This document shows, one piece after another, positions 33,364-41,526 of a DNA stretch of 64,000 nucleotides. This stretch comes from an uncultured Collinsella sp. (GTDB lineage: Bacteria; Actinomycetota; Coriobacteriia; Coriobacteriales; Coriobacteriaceae): NCBI GenBank assembly GCA_900548265.1, contig URKG01000002.1, positions 1 through 64,000 of the forward strand. Direction: 5' to 3'. The first letter of the stretch is position 1; every line of letters starts with the position of its first letter. The position numbers and the translations under genes were made by a program. Under the pieces are notes generated by a model that was not told the origin of the DNA, did no database searches, and saw nothing but the letters and a program-made list of their open reading frames with translations.

Positions 33364-34407
33364 ATGTCGTTTGCCAAGTTCTTTAAAGACGCGCTGCTTC
33401 CCGTCGCCGTGTGGACGTGCGGCGTGCTGCTGAGCTGCTTTGTGCTGACGGTCGCCGGCGCACCCGTTTCTATCGTGGTCGTGGCGGTTGGCGTGTCCTT
33501 TATCTTCGGTATGCTCGGCATCGTGATCGAGTACGCTCGCCGTCGCCGTTTTCTGCGTCAGTTGGAGCGTGCGGCAGAGGAGCTCGAGAGTCCCGCATGG
33601 GTGCAGGAGATGGTGCAATGCCCGACCTATGCCGAGGGCGAGCTCGAGTACGAGGTCTTGCGCCGGGTGGGCAAGGCGGCATGCGACGAGGTTGCCGAAG
33701 GCCGGCGTCAGACCGATGACTATCGCGACTATATCGAGAGCTGGGTCCACGAGGCCAAGCTGCCCCTGGCGGCGGCCCATCTGATTTTGGAAAACCTGGA
33801 TGGCAGCGAAGACGACTTGTCGCGTGTGGATGACCTGGGTCGCGAGCTGGCTCGCGTGGAGCGCCATATCGACCAGGCGCTGTACTACGCGCGCTCGGAA
33901 GTCGTGGAGCGCGACTACCTGATTCGTCGCTGGGATCTCTGGACCTTGGTGACGGGCGCGATTAAAGCCAACGCGCGCGAGCTTATCGCGGCGCACGTGG
34001 CTCCGGTGTGCGAGAACCTCGACTTTGAGGTCTTTACCGACGAGAAGTGGCTCGAGTTTATTCTGGGCCAGCTCATTCAGAACAGCATTAAATATGCGCG
34101 CGAGGATGGCGCGAAGATCGTGTTTTCGGGTGCGCTGTTGGACGAGGGCCTGGCAAGCGAGCGCATCGAGCTTACCGTCGCGGACAACGGCTGTGGCGTG
34201 AGCGCGGCCGACCTGCCGCGCGTGTTCGAGAAGGGTTTTACCGGCGACAACGGCCGCACCACCAAGCGCGCAACGGGTATTGGCCTCTACCTGGTGGCGC
34301 GCCTGTGCTCCAAGATGGGTATCGACGTTACCGCGGCATCCGACTCCGGCAAAGGCTTTGTCGTAACATTCGCTTTTTCAACGAACAAGTTCCAATACTT
34401 TGAGTAG
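33364..34407 (+). CDS. Intramembrane-sensing histidine kinase, BceS-like
   Basis: 347 residues. Two membrane helices in the first 55 residues with almost no outside loop (VAVWTCGVLLSCFVLTV and VSIVVVAVGVSFIFGML). Phospho-accepting His129 lies in ESWVHEAKLPLAA; ATPase boxes are QLIQNSIKYAR, VADNGCGV and TGIGLYLVARL. Such kinases usually sense antibiotic stress through a BceAB-type ABC transporter. No transporter gene is next to it: hipBA follows. Confidence 0.9.
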   Translation: MSFAKFFKDALLPVAVWTCGVLLSCFVLTVAGAPVSIVVVAVGVSFIFGMLGIVIEYARRRRFLRQLERAAEELESPAWVQEMVQCPTYAEGELEYEVLRRVGKAACDEVAEGRRQTDDYRDYIESWVHEAKLPLAAAHLILENLDGSEDDLSRVDDLGRELARVERHIDQALYYARSEVVERDYLIRRWDLWTLVTGAIKANARELIAAHVAPVCENLDFEVFTDEKWLEFILGQLIQNSIKYAREDGAKIVFSGALLDEGLASERIELTVADNGCGVSAADLPRVFEKGFTGDNGRTTKRATGIGLYLVARLCSKMGIDVTAASDSGKGFVVTFAFSTNKFQYFE

Positions 34408-34470
34408 CCAGCTCGTATGGCGTAGCCGTTCAGGGTTTTCCCATTTAAGAAGAAATCAGGCTTTTCGGCA

Positions 34471-34573
34471 GCTATATTCCTGAACAGGAACATTGCTAAT
34501 GTAGTCAACGCTATATTCCCGTACATGAACATAGTGCTACAGGTTTATACTATGTTCACGAACAGGAATATAG
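34471..34573 (+). promoter_or_regulatory. Three evenly spaced HipB operators and hipBA promoter
   Basis: Three imperfect palindromes: centres 34483.5 (TTCCTGAACAGGAA), 34522.5 (TTCCCGTACATGAA) and 34561.5 (TTCACGAACAGGAA), each extended by TATA-type flanks (GCTATA...TATAGC). The spacing is exactly 39 bp twice. A possible -10 box TATACT lies at 34546-34551, between the second and third operators. The third operator overlaps the leader just before the hipB ribosome-binding site. Confidence 0.78.
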
Positions 34574-34584
34574 CTGGAGGCATC

Positions 34585-34875
34585 ATGAGAACGGTGACAA
34601 CGATTAAAAAGCTGGATGGGCGCATCAAGCTCAAACCGTCGGAAGTCGCTTTCTCGGAGCGCACGGTTTTCGATCCCGCCGAGATAGGGAAGGCCCTTAG
34701 GCTCAGGAGACGTGAGCTCGGCTTGACTCAACGAGACATCGCGACTATGACGGGTCGCAGCCTTCGTGTGATTGGTGATATCGAGCGGGGGCGGACAACA
34801 GTCGAAATTGGTGTCATTTTCGATTACGCCTCCATCGTGGATATCGATTTTATTCTGAAGGTGAGGGGGAAGTAA
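34585..34875 (+). CDS. hipB: HipB-like antitoxin/repressor (XRE helix-turn-helix)
   Basis: 96 residues. The helix-turn-helix reads KALRLRRRELGLTQRDIATM followed by TGRSLRVIGDIERGRTTVEI; the C-terminal tail FDYASIVDIDFILKVRGK is the usual HipB end. CTGGAGG precedes the ATG. It should bind the three upstream palindromes and neutralise HipA. The stop overlaps the hipA start by one base. Base composition is clearly more AT-rich than the neighbours, fitting recent transfer. Confidence 0.88.
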   Translation: MRTVTTIKKLDGRIKLKPSEVAFSERTVFDPAEIGKALRLRRRELGLTQRDIATMTGRSLRVIGDIERGRTTVEIGVIFDYASIVDIDFILKVRGK

Positions 34876-36167
34876 TGGACGGCACGCTGTTCGTTCACCG
34901 TGAATTTAATGGGTCTTACCAGCTGGTTGGCATATTGGAAGAAAACGCGGGGCTTCCGATATTCACCTATAGTCCCAAATATCTCGAGAGCGGTGATGCG
35001 GCCCCGATTTCGATCTCGCTGCCGTTGTCGGCCGAGACATTTAGTCCGGACACATCGGGTTCCTTTTTCTCCGGCATCATTCCGGAGGGGCAGCTTAACA
35101 GGGACCTTGAGAAAAGGGCGCGAGCGGAACGCGGAGATTACTTTAAGGTGCTCGATTTGGTCCGCGATGAACCCGTCGGCGCTCTGGTTTTGACGCGAGA
35201 GCCTTCGGCCGACAGTCTCGAAATGGGCTATGAAGAGATAGGTGAGGAACAGCTAAGCGGGCTGGCATACGCGCCGGCGGAGGTTGCTTTTGATTTAGCG
35301 CTAGAGAGCCGAATCTCCCTTGCAGGTGCTCAGGCGAAGGTTGGTCTCTACCATACGGGCGATGACCCATGTGGCGGATGGTACCTGCCTCATGGAGCGG
35401 CTCCATCTACGCACATTCTCAAGGCGGGGTCCAAAACGTTCCCGGGTGAGACGGTGTGCGAAGCAATGTGCGTGAGAGCCGCCTCTCTGATGGACCTATT
35501 GGCCGAAGAGTGTTTTCTTATCCGAGTTGAAGATGCTGAGCCAATTATCGCCGTGAAGCGCTTTGACCGAGTAATGCCTGATGTCGGACGCTCGGTTGAC
35601 GGATTGCCAATTCCATACCGTTTGCACCAGGAAGATGTTTGTCAGGCCAAGGGCATCTCGCGTGAGCTTAAATATGAGCCGACGGGCGTCAATTACCTGG
35701 GACTTATCGTCGATGCGGTGCGAAGAGCGTCGACGAATCAAATGGAGGACAGGTTCCTTGTCGGCTATAACCAGCTGTTCGACTATGCCGTAGGTAACTG
35801 CGATAACCATCTAAAGAACTGGTCGCTCGTATGGGACGAAAGTTGGAAGCAGGTGAGGTTGGCGCCGCTCTACGACGTGCTGTGTACAACGGTTTACCCC
35901 AGTCTCGTTCGCGAGATGGGCGTCTCGTTTGGTGGAAGCCGCAAGATTGACGACGTGACGCGCGGGTCGGTGATGAGCCAAATGATTGGGGCGGGTTTGC
36001 CCGGAGGAATTGTTGCCGGAATGATTGCTGATACCTGCAATGAGGTTCCAGACGCGCTAAGAGACGCCGCGCGCGGTCTTAAAGAAGAGGGTTTTCCCGA
36101 GGCGGAGGCAATGTTCGAGAAGATCATTCCAGAAGTGCAAGCTCGTCTAGGCAGGATCGCCTTATAA
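34875..36167 (+). CDS. hipA: HipA-like serine/threonine kinase toxin
   Basis: 430 residues, close to E. coli HipA. The autophosphorylation/P-loop region SLAGAQAKVGLY has Ser148 (E. coli Ser150), the catalytic Asp310 and Asn315 lie in DYAVGNCDNHLKNW, and Asp334 in LAPLYDVLCT binds Mg. HipA of E. coli phosphorylates glutamyl-tRNA synthetase and halts translation; the target here is not known. All catalytic residues are present, so it appears active. Confidence 0.9.
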   Translation: MDGTLFVHREFNGSYQLVGILEENAGLPIFTYSPKYLESGDAAPISISLPLSAETFSPDTSGSFFSGIIPEGQLNRDLEKRARAERGDYFKVLDLVRDEPVGALVLTREPSADSLEMGYEEIGEEQLSGLAYAPAEVAFDLALESRISLAGAQAKVGLYHTGDDPCGGWYLPHGAAPSTHILKAGSKTFPGETVCEAMCVRAASLMDLLAEECFLIRVEDAEPIIAVKRFDRVMPDVGRSVDGLPIPYRLHQEDVCQAKGISRELKYEPTGVNYLGLIVDAVRRASTNQMEDRFLVGYNQLFDYAVGNCDNHLKNWSLVWDESWKQVRLAPLYDVLCTTVYPSLVREMGVSFGGSRKIDDVTRGSVMSQMIGAGLPGGIVAGMIADTCNEVPDALRDAARGLKEEGFPEAEAMFEKIIPEVQARLGRIAL

Positions 36168-36173
36168 CAAAAA

Positions 36174-36199
36174 CGTGCCGCCCCAAACGGGGCGGCACG
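36174..36199 (-). terminator. Perfect hairpin between hipA and uspA
   Basis: CGTGCCGCCCC and GGGGCGGCACG form an 11-bp perfect stem. On the minus strand it is followed by TTTTTG, so it suits termination of the uspA transcript; it may also stop hipA transcription. Confidence 0.7.
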
Positions 36200-36346
36200 C
36201 CATCCCTCTATTTAGTCAACTCGCTGAAGTACGGTGACGAAGACGCAAGGCCGGGAGGGGTTATCTAAGCCGACATCCCGCAGCCGCAACGCGGCGAGGA
36301 CGTGCCCGTGGAAACCCCGCAGGCCCCGCGGCCGGTGGGAGCAACG

Positions 36347-36784
36347 CTACTTCACGACCAAGATGTCGCAGTCGGTGTTGCGTAGCAGGAACGTCGAAAT
36401 CGAACCCAGCAGCGCATACTTGATCGAGGACAGGCCGCGGGCGCCGCAGAGCACCAGGTCGGGCTTAACCACGTCGAGCATCTCGTCCTTGAGCGTCTCG
36501 CGAATACGGCCGGCGCGAATCATGACCTCGACCTCGGGAATGTCGGGATTGGCCTTGGCCTCCTCGAGCTGCTTGGCGATGGAGTTCTTAAATGCCTCCT
36601 CTAGGCCGTTGACCAGGTCGACCGGATAGGAGCCGGCGCTCTCGAGTGCCGTGGAATCGATAACGTGGCCGATAATCAGCTTGGCGCCGTTGTTCGCGGC
36701 GACCTTGATGGCGCGTGCGAGCACAAAATCCTGCTGCTCAGTACCGTCGAGTGAAACAAATACCTTGGTGTAGCCCTCGTTCAT
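36347..36784 (-). CDS. Universal stress protein (UspA family)
   Basis: 145 residues. KVFVSLDGTEQQDFVLARAI opens the Rossmann-like fold, and the ATP-binding-type motif appears as LVLCGARGLSSIKYALLGSISTFLL (GxxGxSxx; read in two parts). Ends CDILVVK. Usually a dimer that responds to energy or redox stress. GGAGGAAACC precedes the start on the minus strand. Confidence 0.92.
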   Translation of the reverse strand: MNEGYTKVFVSLDGTEQQDFVLARAIKVAANNGAKLIIGHVIDSTALESAGSYPVDLVNGLEEAFKNSIAKQLEEAKANPDIPEVEVMIRAGRIRETLKDEMLDVVKPDLVLCGARGLSSIKYALLGSISTFLLRNTDCDILVVK

Positions 36785-37031
36785 GGTTTCCTCCTTGGTC
36801 TATCGCACGGGCGCGGGGCTCGTGCGTCGGGCGGGCGCGGGCGCGTTGGCCGCCGGACACTTTATCTTGTTGCAGTTATACCCAAGGATTTCGGTTTGAC
36901 CGCTCGCAATTCTGTGAACGGACGAGTTTTTTGGTAAGGGTAGGCGCAGACACGCCCGAACGGTTGATAATGGGACATCGCCCGCACCGTCCGCAGAACA
37001 ATATCGGCGGGTGTCTAACGAGGGGGTCCCT

Positions 37032-38012
37032 TTGGATATCATCGAGCTTCTAAAATCTGCCTTCATGGGCCTGGTCGAGGGCATCACCGAATGGCTGCCC
37101 GTCTCGTCGACCGGTCACATGATCTTGGTGGACGAGTTCGTCAAGATGAACGTGAGCGAGACGTTCTGGAACATGTTCCTGGTCGTGATTCAGCTCGGCG
37201 CCATTCTGGCCGTCTGCGTGCTGTTCTTCCATGAGCTCAATCCGTTCTCGCCCAGCAAGGGCAAGGAGGGCCGTCGCGACACCTGGGTGCTGTGGGGCAA
37301 GATTGTGCTTGGCTGCATTCCCGCGGCGGCGATTGGCCTGCCGCTCAACGACTGGATGGAGGAGCATTTCTACAATGCTCCCGTCGTGGCGCTGGCGCTC
37401 ATTGTGTACGGCGTGCTGTTTATCGTGATCGAAAACTGGCGCGCGAGCAAGCGCGAGGAAATGGCCGTTGCCGGTTCGTTTGGTTCGCGTGCTGTGGTGT
37501 CGGGTGGACGTCCCGCCGGTGCGCACTTTGCGGCGCCCGCCGCGGCTACCGCTGAGGATGAGGATGATGACGAGGATCTGGACTTTGGCTCCATCGCCAC
37601 GCTCGAGGACCTGAGCTGGAAGACTGCGCTGGGTATCGGCTGCTTCCAGGTGCTTTCGCTGGTGCCTGGTACGTCTCGCTCCGGTTCTACCATCATCGGC
37701 GGCCTGCTTTTGGGCTGCACGCGTTCGGTGGCGTCCAAGTTTACGTTCTTCCTGGCCATCCCTGTTATGTTTGGCGCGAGTGCGCTCAAGCTGGTCAAGT
37801 ACTTCATCAAGGGCGGTACGTTCGGCGCCAACGAGGTCGCTATCTTGGGCGTGGGCTGCGTTGTGGCCTTTGTGGTTTCGCTCATCGCCATCAAGTGGCT
37901 CATGGGCTTCGTCCGCCGTCACGACTTCAAGTGCTTCGGTGTTTACCGCATCATCCTGGGCATCGTAGTGCTCGCATATTTCTTCGTTCTGGAGCCGATG
38001 CTCGGCCTCTAA
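37032..38012 (+). CDS. uppP: Undecaprenyl-diphosphatase (UppP/BacA) with acidic insertion
   Basis: 326 residues versus about 270 in the usual family. Active-site stretches: GLVEGITEWLPVSSTGH and LVPGTSRSGSTIIGGLL. Between them lies an extra loop of about 45 residues, Ala/Gly-rich then acidic (ATAEDEDDDEDLDF). It recycles the lipid carrier for cell wall synthesis and affects bacitracin resistance. The TTG start at 37032 has CGAGGGGG 5 bp upstream; a GTG at 37011 lies before that site. Confidence 0.93.
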   Translation: MDIIELLKSAFMGLVEGITEWLPVSSTGHMILVDEFVKMNVSETFWNMFLVVIQLGAILAVCVLFFHELNPFSPSKGKEGRRDTWVLWGKIVLGCIPAAAIGLPLNDWMEEHFYNAPVVALALIVYGVLFIVIENWRASKREEMAVAGSFGSRAVVSGGRPAGAHFAAPAAATAEDEDDDEDLDFGSIATLEDLSWKTALGIGCFQVLSLVPGTSRSGSTIIGGLLLGCTRSVASKFTFFLAIPVMFGASALKLVKYFIKGGTFGANEVAILGVGCVVAFVVSLIAIKWLMGFVRRHDFKCFGVYRIILGIVVLAYFFVLEPMLGL

Positions 38013-38056
38013 CTTAGTCGACGCTGCGCGGCGGCCGGGGCGACAACTTGTCATTC

Positions 38057-38098
38057 AAAGGGGGTGGCATGACCAAAAGGTCTATGCCGCCCCCTTTT
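38057..38098 (+). terminator. uppP terminator
   Basis: AAAGGGGGTGGCAT pairs with ATGCCGCCCCCTTTT; the right arm itself ends in T. Confidence 0.8.
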
Positions 38099-38172
38099 CA
38101 TGCCAATTTGTTCGCCCTGGCCGCCGCTCGCTGCTGCTGCCATGACATCGGCGGTTTCGTGATTGCCAATAG

Positions 38173-38208
38173 ATTGGTGCAAAGTAACCTGACCCCATTG
38201 CGCCAAAT
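38173..38208. repeat. Constant-loop hairpin repeat (TTGGTGCAA stem)
   Basis: TTGGTGCAA with TTGCGCCAA (one G-U) around AGTAACCTGACCCCA. The complement of the loop reads TGGGGTCAGGTTACT, related to the loop in the his copies. The stem matches that at 12099. Confidence 0.65.
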
Positions 38209-38344
38209 CCGCTGGGCGGGCCTGACGGTGGCGCACGGAGTCGTGGTGTGATTTGCGTCGGTGTCCGCGCGGCTCGGTATACTAATACGGCTCAAACTAT
38301 GGCGCTGCCCGCAGGCGCGCCGTCCGTCAGATGAGGAGTCGCCC

Positions 38345-41245
38345 ATGACCCAGCCCTTGCCCTGGGAAAAGAATGCCGCGGTACCCGTGCCGCCCGCGCC
38401 GGAACCCGTGCCGCTCGATGCATATGCCGTCCCTGCTGCGCCGGAGCCCGAGCTCGTCCCGCTCGACATCTACGACGCTCCCGCGCCGGCACCCAAGCCC
38501 GCCAAGCCGCTCGTCGACATCGACAGCCTTAATTCCGCCCAGCGCGAGGCAGTTCTGACCACCGAGGGCCCGTTGCTGGTGCTTGCCGGCGCCGGCTCGG
38601 GCAAGACCCGCGTCTTGACCTTTCGCATCGCACATATGCTCGGCGACCTGGGTGTTAAGCCCTGGCAGATCCTTGCCATCACGTTTACCAACAAGGCCGC
38701 GGCCGAGATGCGCGAGCGTCTGGCGGCACTCATCCCCAGCGGTACCCGCGGCATGTGGGTGTGCACCTTCCATGCTATGTGCGTGCGCATGCTGCGCGAG
38801 GACGCTGACCTGCTGGGCTACACCGGTCAGTTCACCATCTACGATGACGACGATTCCAAGCGCATGGTGCGCGATATTATGCAGGCGCTCGGTATCGAGC
38901 AAAAGCAATTCCCCATCAACATGATCCGCAGCAAGATCAGTTCGGCCAAAAACGCCATGATCGGCCCCGAGGACATGCTCAAATCCGCCGACAGCCCCAA
39001 CGACAAAAAGGCCGCGCAGGTCTACTTGGAGCTGGAACGCCGCCTGCGCGCCGCCAACGCGATGGACTTCGACGACCTGCTCGTGCGCACGCTCGAGCTG
39101 CTGCGCACCCGCCCCGAGGTGCTCGACAAGTACCAAGAGCGCTTCCGCTACATTAGCGTCGACGAGTATCAGGACACCAACCACGTCCAGTACGAGATCG
39201 CCAACCTGCTGGCCGCCAAGTACCAAAACCTCATGGTCGTAGGCGACGATGACCAGTCCATTTATAGCTGGCGTGGCGCCGACATCACCAACATCCTGGA
39301 CTTTGAGCAGGACTTTAAAAACTGCAAGACCGTTAAGCTGGAGCAGAACTACCGCTCCACGGGCCATATCCTGAGCGCCGCCAACGCCGTGGTGCGCCAC
39401 AACTCGCAGCGCAAGGACAAGCGCCTGTTTACGGCCGAGGGCGATGGCGAGAAGATCCAGGCCTTCCAGGCAAGCGATGAGCGCGACGAGGGCCGCTGGA
39501 TTGCCGGCGAGATCGAGAAGCTGCACTCCAAGGGCACGAGTTACGACGACATCGCCGTGTTCTACCGCACCAACGCTCAGTCGCGTATTCTCGAAGATAT
39601 GTTCCTGCGCGCAGGCGTGCCCTACAAGATCGTGGGTGGCACGCGATTCTTCGACCGTGCCGAGATCCGCGACGTCATGGCCTATCTTAAGATGATTGTG
39701 AACCCGGCCGACGAGATGAGCGTCAAGCGCGTCATCAACACGCCGCGCCGCGGCATCGGCTCCACCTCGATTCAAAAGATTGAGCAGCTGGCACGCGACA
39801 ACCGCTGCTCGTTCTTCCAAGCCTGCGAGATCGCAACAGCCGAGACGGGCATGTTTAGCGCCAAGGTGCGCAACGGCCTGTCGAGCTTTGTGGCGCTGGT
39901 GCGCGAGGGTCGCCGCATGGACGGCGAGCTCAAGGACGTCGTCGAGATGATTGTTGATAAGACGGGCCTGCTGCAGGCTTTTCGCGCCGAAGGCACCATG
40001 GAATCCGAGAGCCGCGCCGAGAACATCCAGGAATTCCTGGGCGTCGCCGCCGAATTTGAGGAGACGCACGAGGATATCGAAGGTACGCTCGAGAGCTTGG
40101 AAGAGCTGCGCGCTGCCGGTGTTGCCGATGTGCCTGTCAGCGCCGAGCCCGAGCCCGTCGTGGTGAGCGCGCCTGCGCCCGAACCGGGGCCGTCTGCCCC
40201 GGCATCCTCGTTTGAGGCGCTCGTTGGCGCCCGTGACGCCGCGGGCGCCAATCCGCTCGATAGCCTGGCCGCTCCAGCGTTGTCTCCGCAGGATGCCCTG
40301 GCCGCCGCCATCGCGGGCAACGCGTATGCCGCGCCGACAGAGCTGCCGGCGGGTGCCGTGCACGCCGACGAGATCGAGCGCACCTACGGTCCGCTCACCT
40401 GTAAGGCGCTGCCGGCACTCATGGAGTGGCTGGCCCTGCGCTCCGACTTGGATTCCCTGGCCGGCGAGACGCATGCCATTACCATGATGACCATCCACTC
40501 CGCCAAGGGCCTGGAGTTCCCGGCGGTGTTCGTGGCCGGCATGGAGGAGGGCATCTTCCCGCACGTACACGACTTTGGCGGCAGCGATGACCCGGGCAAG
40601 CTCGAGGAGGAGCGTCGCCTGGCCTACGTTGCCATCACGCGCGCCCGTAAGCGCCTGTTCTTGACCTATGCGGCCACGCGTCGCACCTACGGCTCGACTT
40701 CTGCCAACCCGCGCTCGCGCTTCCTCAACGAGATTCCGTTTGAGGATATCGAGTTTAGCGGTATCGGTTCTGCCGGTTTTGAGGGCACGGGCTGGGAGAA
40801 GCGCGGCGACCGTCGCGGCACCTTTGGTTCGGGCATGGGCTCGGATATGTACGGCGGCAAGGTGTTTGGTTCGCATACGCGCTCGACCGGCGGTTCTGGT
40901 TCACGTGGTGGATCGAGCTTCGACGATTTCTTTGGCGGCAGCAGCTACGGGACCGAGCGCCATCGTGGGGTCTCGCCCGACGCCGGCCGTGTTGCCTCGA
41001 CTTTTGGCTCGGGCGCGCCGCGAGCCAAAAAGCCGTCATCTAAGGTGTCGCCAACGGTGGAACGCAAGGTCGATCGCGCCAGCGCATCGCAGGACTTTGC
41101 CGCGGGCGATACCGTGAGCCACAAGACCTTTGGTACGGGTACCGTGATCTCGGTCGCCGGAGACATGATCGAGGTTCAATTCGAAAAGACCGGCCAGACC
41201 AAAAAGCTAATGAAAGGTTTTGCACCGATCGTCAAGCTGTCGTGA
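38345..41245 (+). CDS. pcrA: UvrD/PcrA-type DNA helicase with extra N-terminal and central segments
   Basis: 966 residues, about 200 more than PcrA. An Ala/Pro-rich N-terminal tail (about 55 residues) precedes Q-motif LNSAQREAVLTTEG, Walker A LAGAGSGKTRV, FTNKAAAEM, Walker B VDEYQDTN, GDDDQSIYSWRGAD, LEQNYRS, TIHSAKGLEFPAVFV and AYVAITRARKRLFL. An insertion of about 90 residues (Ala/Pro/Glu) lies in the 2B region after LEELRAAG. A Ser/Gly-rich tail ends in a Tudor-like segment GDTVSHKTFGTGTVISV. Roles: nucleotide excision repair and clearing of RNA polymerase or recombination intermediates. AGGAG precedes the ATG. Confidence 0.92.
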   Translation: MTQPLPWEKNAAVPVPPAPEPVPLDAYAVPAAPEPELVPLDIYDAPAPAPKPAKPLVDIDSLNSAQREAVLTTEGPLLVLAGAGSGKTRVLTFRIAHMLGDLGVKPWQILAITFTNKAAAEMRERLAALIPSGTRGMWVCTFHAMCVRMLREDADLLGYTGQFTIYDDDDSKRMVRDIMQALGIEQKQFPINMIRSKISSAKNAMIGPEDMLKSADSPNDKKAAQVYLELERRLRAANAMDFDDLLVRTLELLRTRPEVLDKYQERFRYISVDEYQDTNHVQYEIANLLAAKYQNLMVVGDDDQSIYSWRGADITNILDFEQDFKNCKTVKLEQNYRSTGHILSAANAVVRHNSQRKDKRLFTAEGDGEKIQAFQASDERDEGRWIAGEIEKLHSKGTSYDDIAVFYRTNAQSRILEDMFLRAGVPYKIVGGTRFFDRAEIRDVMAYLKMIVNPADEMSVKRVINTPRRGIGSTSIQKIEQLARDNRCSFFQACEIATAETGMFSAKVRNGLSSFVALVREGRRMDGELKDVVEMIVDKTGLLQAFRAEGTMESESRAENIQEFLGVAAEFEETHEDIEGTLESLEELRAAGVADVPVSAEPEPVVVSAPAPEPGPSAPASSFEALVGARDAAGANPLDSLAAPALSPQDALAAAIAGNAYAAPTELPAGAVHADEIERTYGPLTCKALPALMEWLALRSDLDSLAGETHAITMMTIHSAKGLEFPAVFVAGMEEGIFPHVHDFGGSDDPGKLEEERRLAYVAITRARKRLFLTYAATRRTYGSTSANPRSRFLNEIPFEDIEFSGIGSAGFEGTGWEKRGDRRGTFGSGMGSDMYGGKVFGSHTRSTGGSGSRGGSSFDDFFGGSSYGTERHRGVSPDAGRVASTFGSGAPRAKKPSSKVSPTVERKVDRASASQDFAAGDTVSHKTFGTGTVISVAGDMIEVQFEKTGQTKKLMKGFAPIVKLS

Positions 41246-41252
41246 TCCCGGC

Positions 41253-41382
41253 GGACCTGGGCGGGCGTATGGGGCAACATCGCCTGCTCGGGCAGTCCTG
41301 CGCAAGACGGAGAGCACATTAAGTGCTCTCCTTTGCGTGCGGAACTCGCGATCGATGTTGTCCCATACGCCCGCCCAGGTCC
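41253..41382. repeat. 130-bp palindrome with 30-bp arms
   Basis: The arms 41253-41282 and 41353-41382 are reverse complements at 29 of 30 positions (start GGACCTGGGCGGGCGTATGG). Inside is a hairpin GGAGAGCAC-ATTAA-GTGCTCTCC. It lies just after the pcrA stop. Confidence 0.85.
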
Positions 41383-41466
41383 TTGGGTAACGTTGCTTGC
41401 GAACGCCGCTCCGCTCGTCCGCTTTTTGATTTGGAGAACCGGGTGGGCTGATATGTAGATACGAGT

Positions 41467-41501
41467 AGGGGCTCCTCCGTTGGTGGACGGGGGAGCCCCT
41501 T
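41467..41501. terminator. Hairpin between pcrA and manA (convergent)
   Basis: AGGGGCTCC with GGAGCCCCT plus inner CCGT/ACGG pairing. No strong T-run on either side, but its position between two convergent stops suits a bidirectional terminator. Confidence 0.55.
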
Positions 41502-41526
41502 GTTGCGTTTGGGTTGTTGGTGCGAA

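Noticed and set aside
38327..40876. About 850-codon open frame opposite pcrA
   Set aside because: Shadow of the helicase gene; composition is typical of reverse-frame translation.
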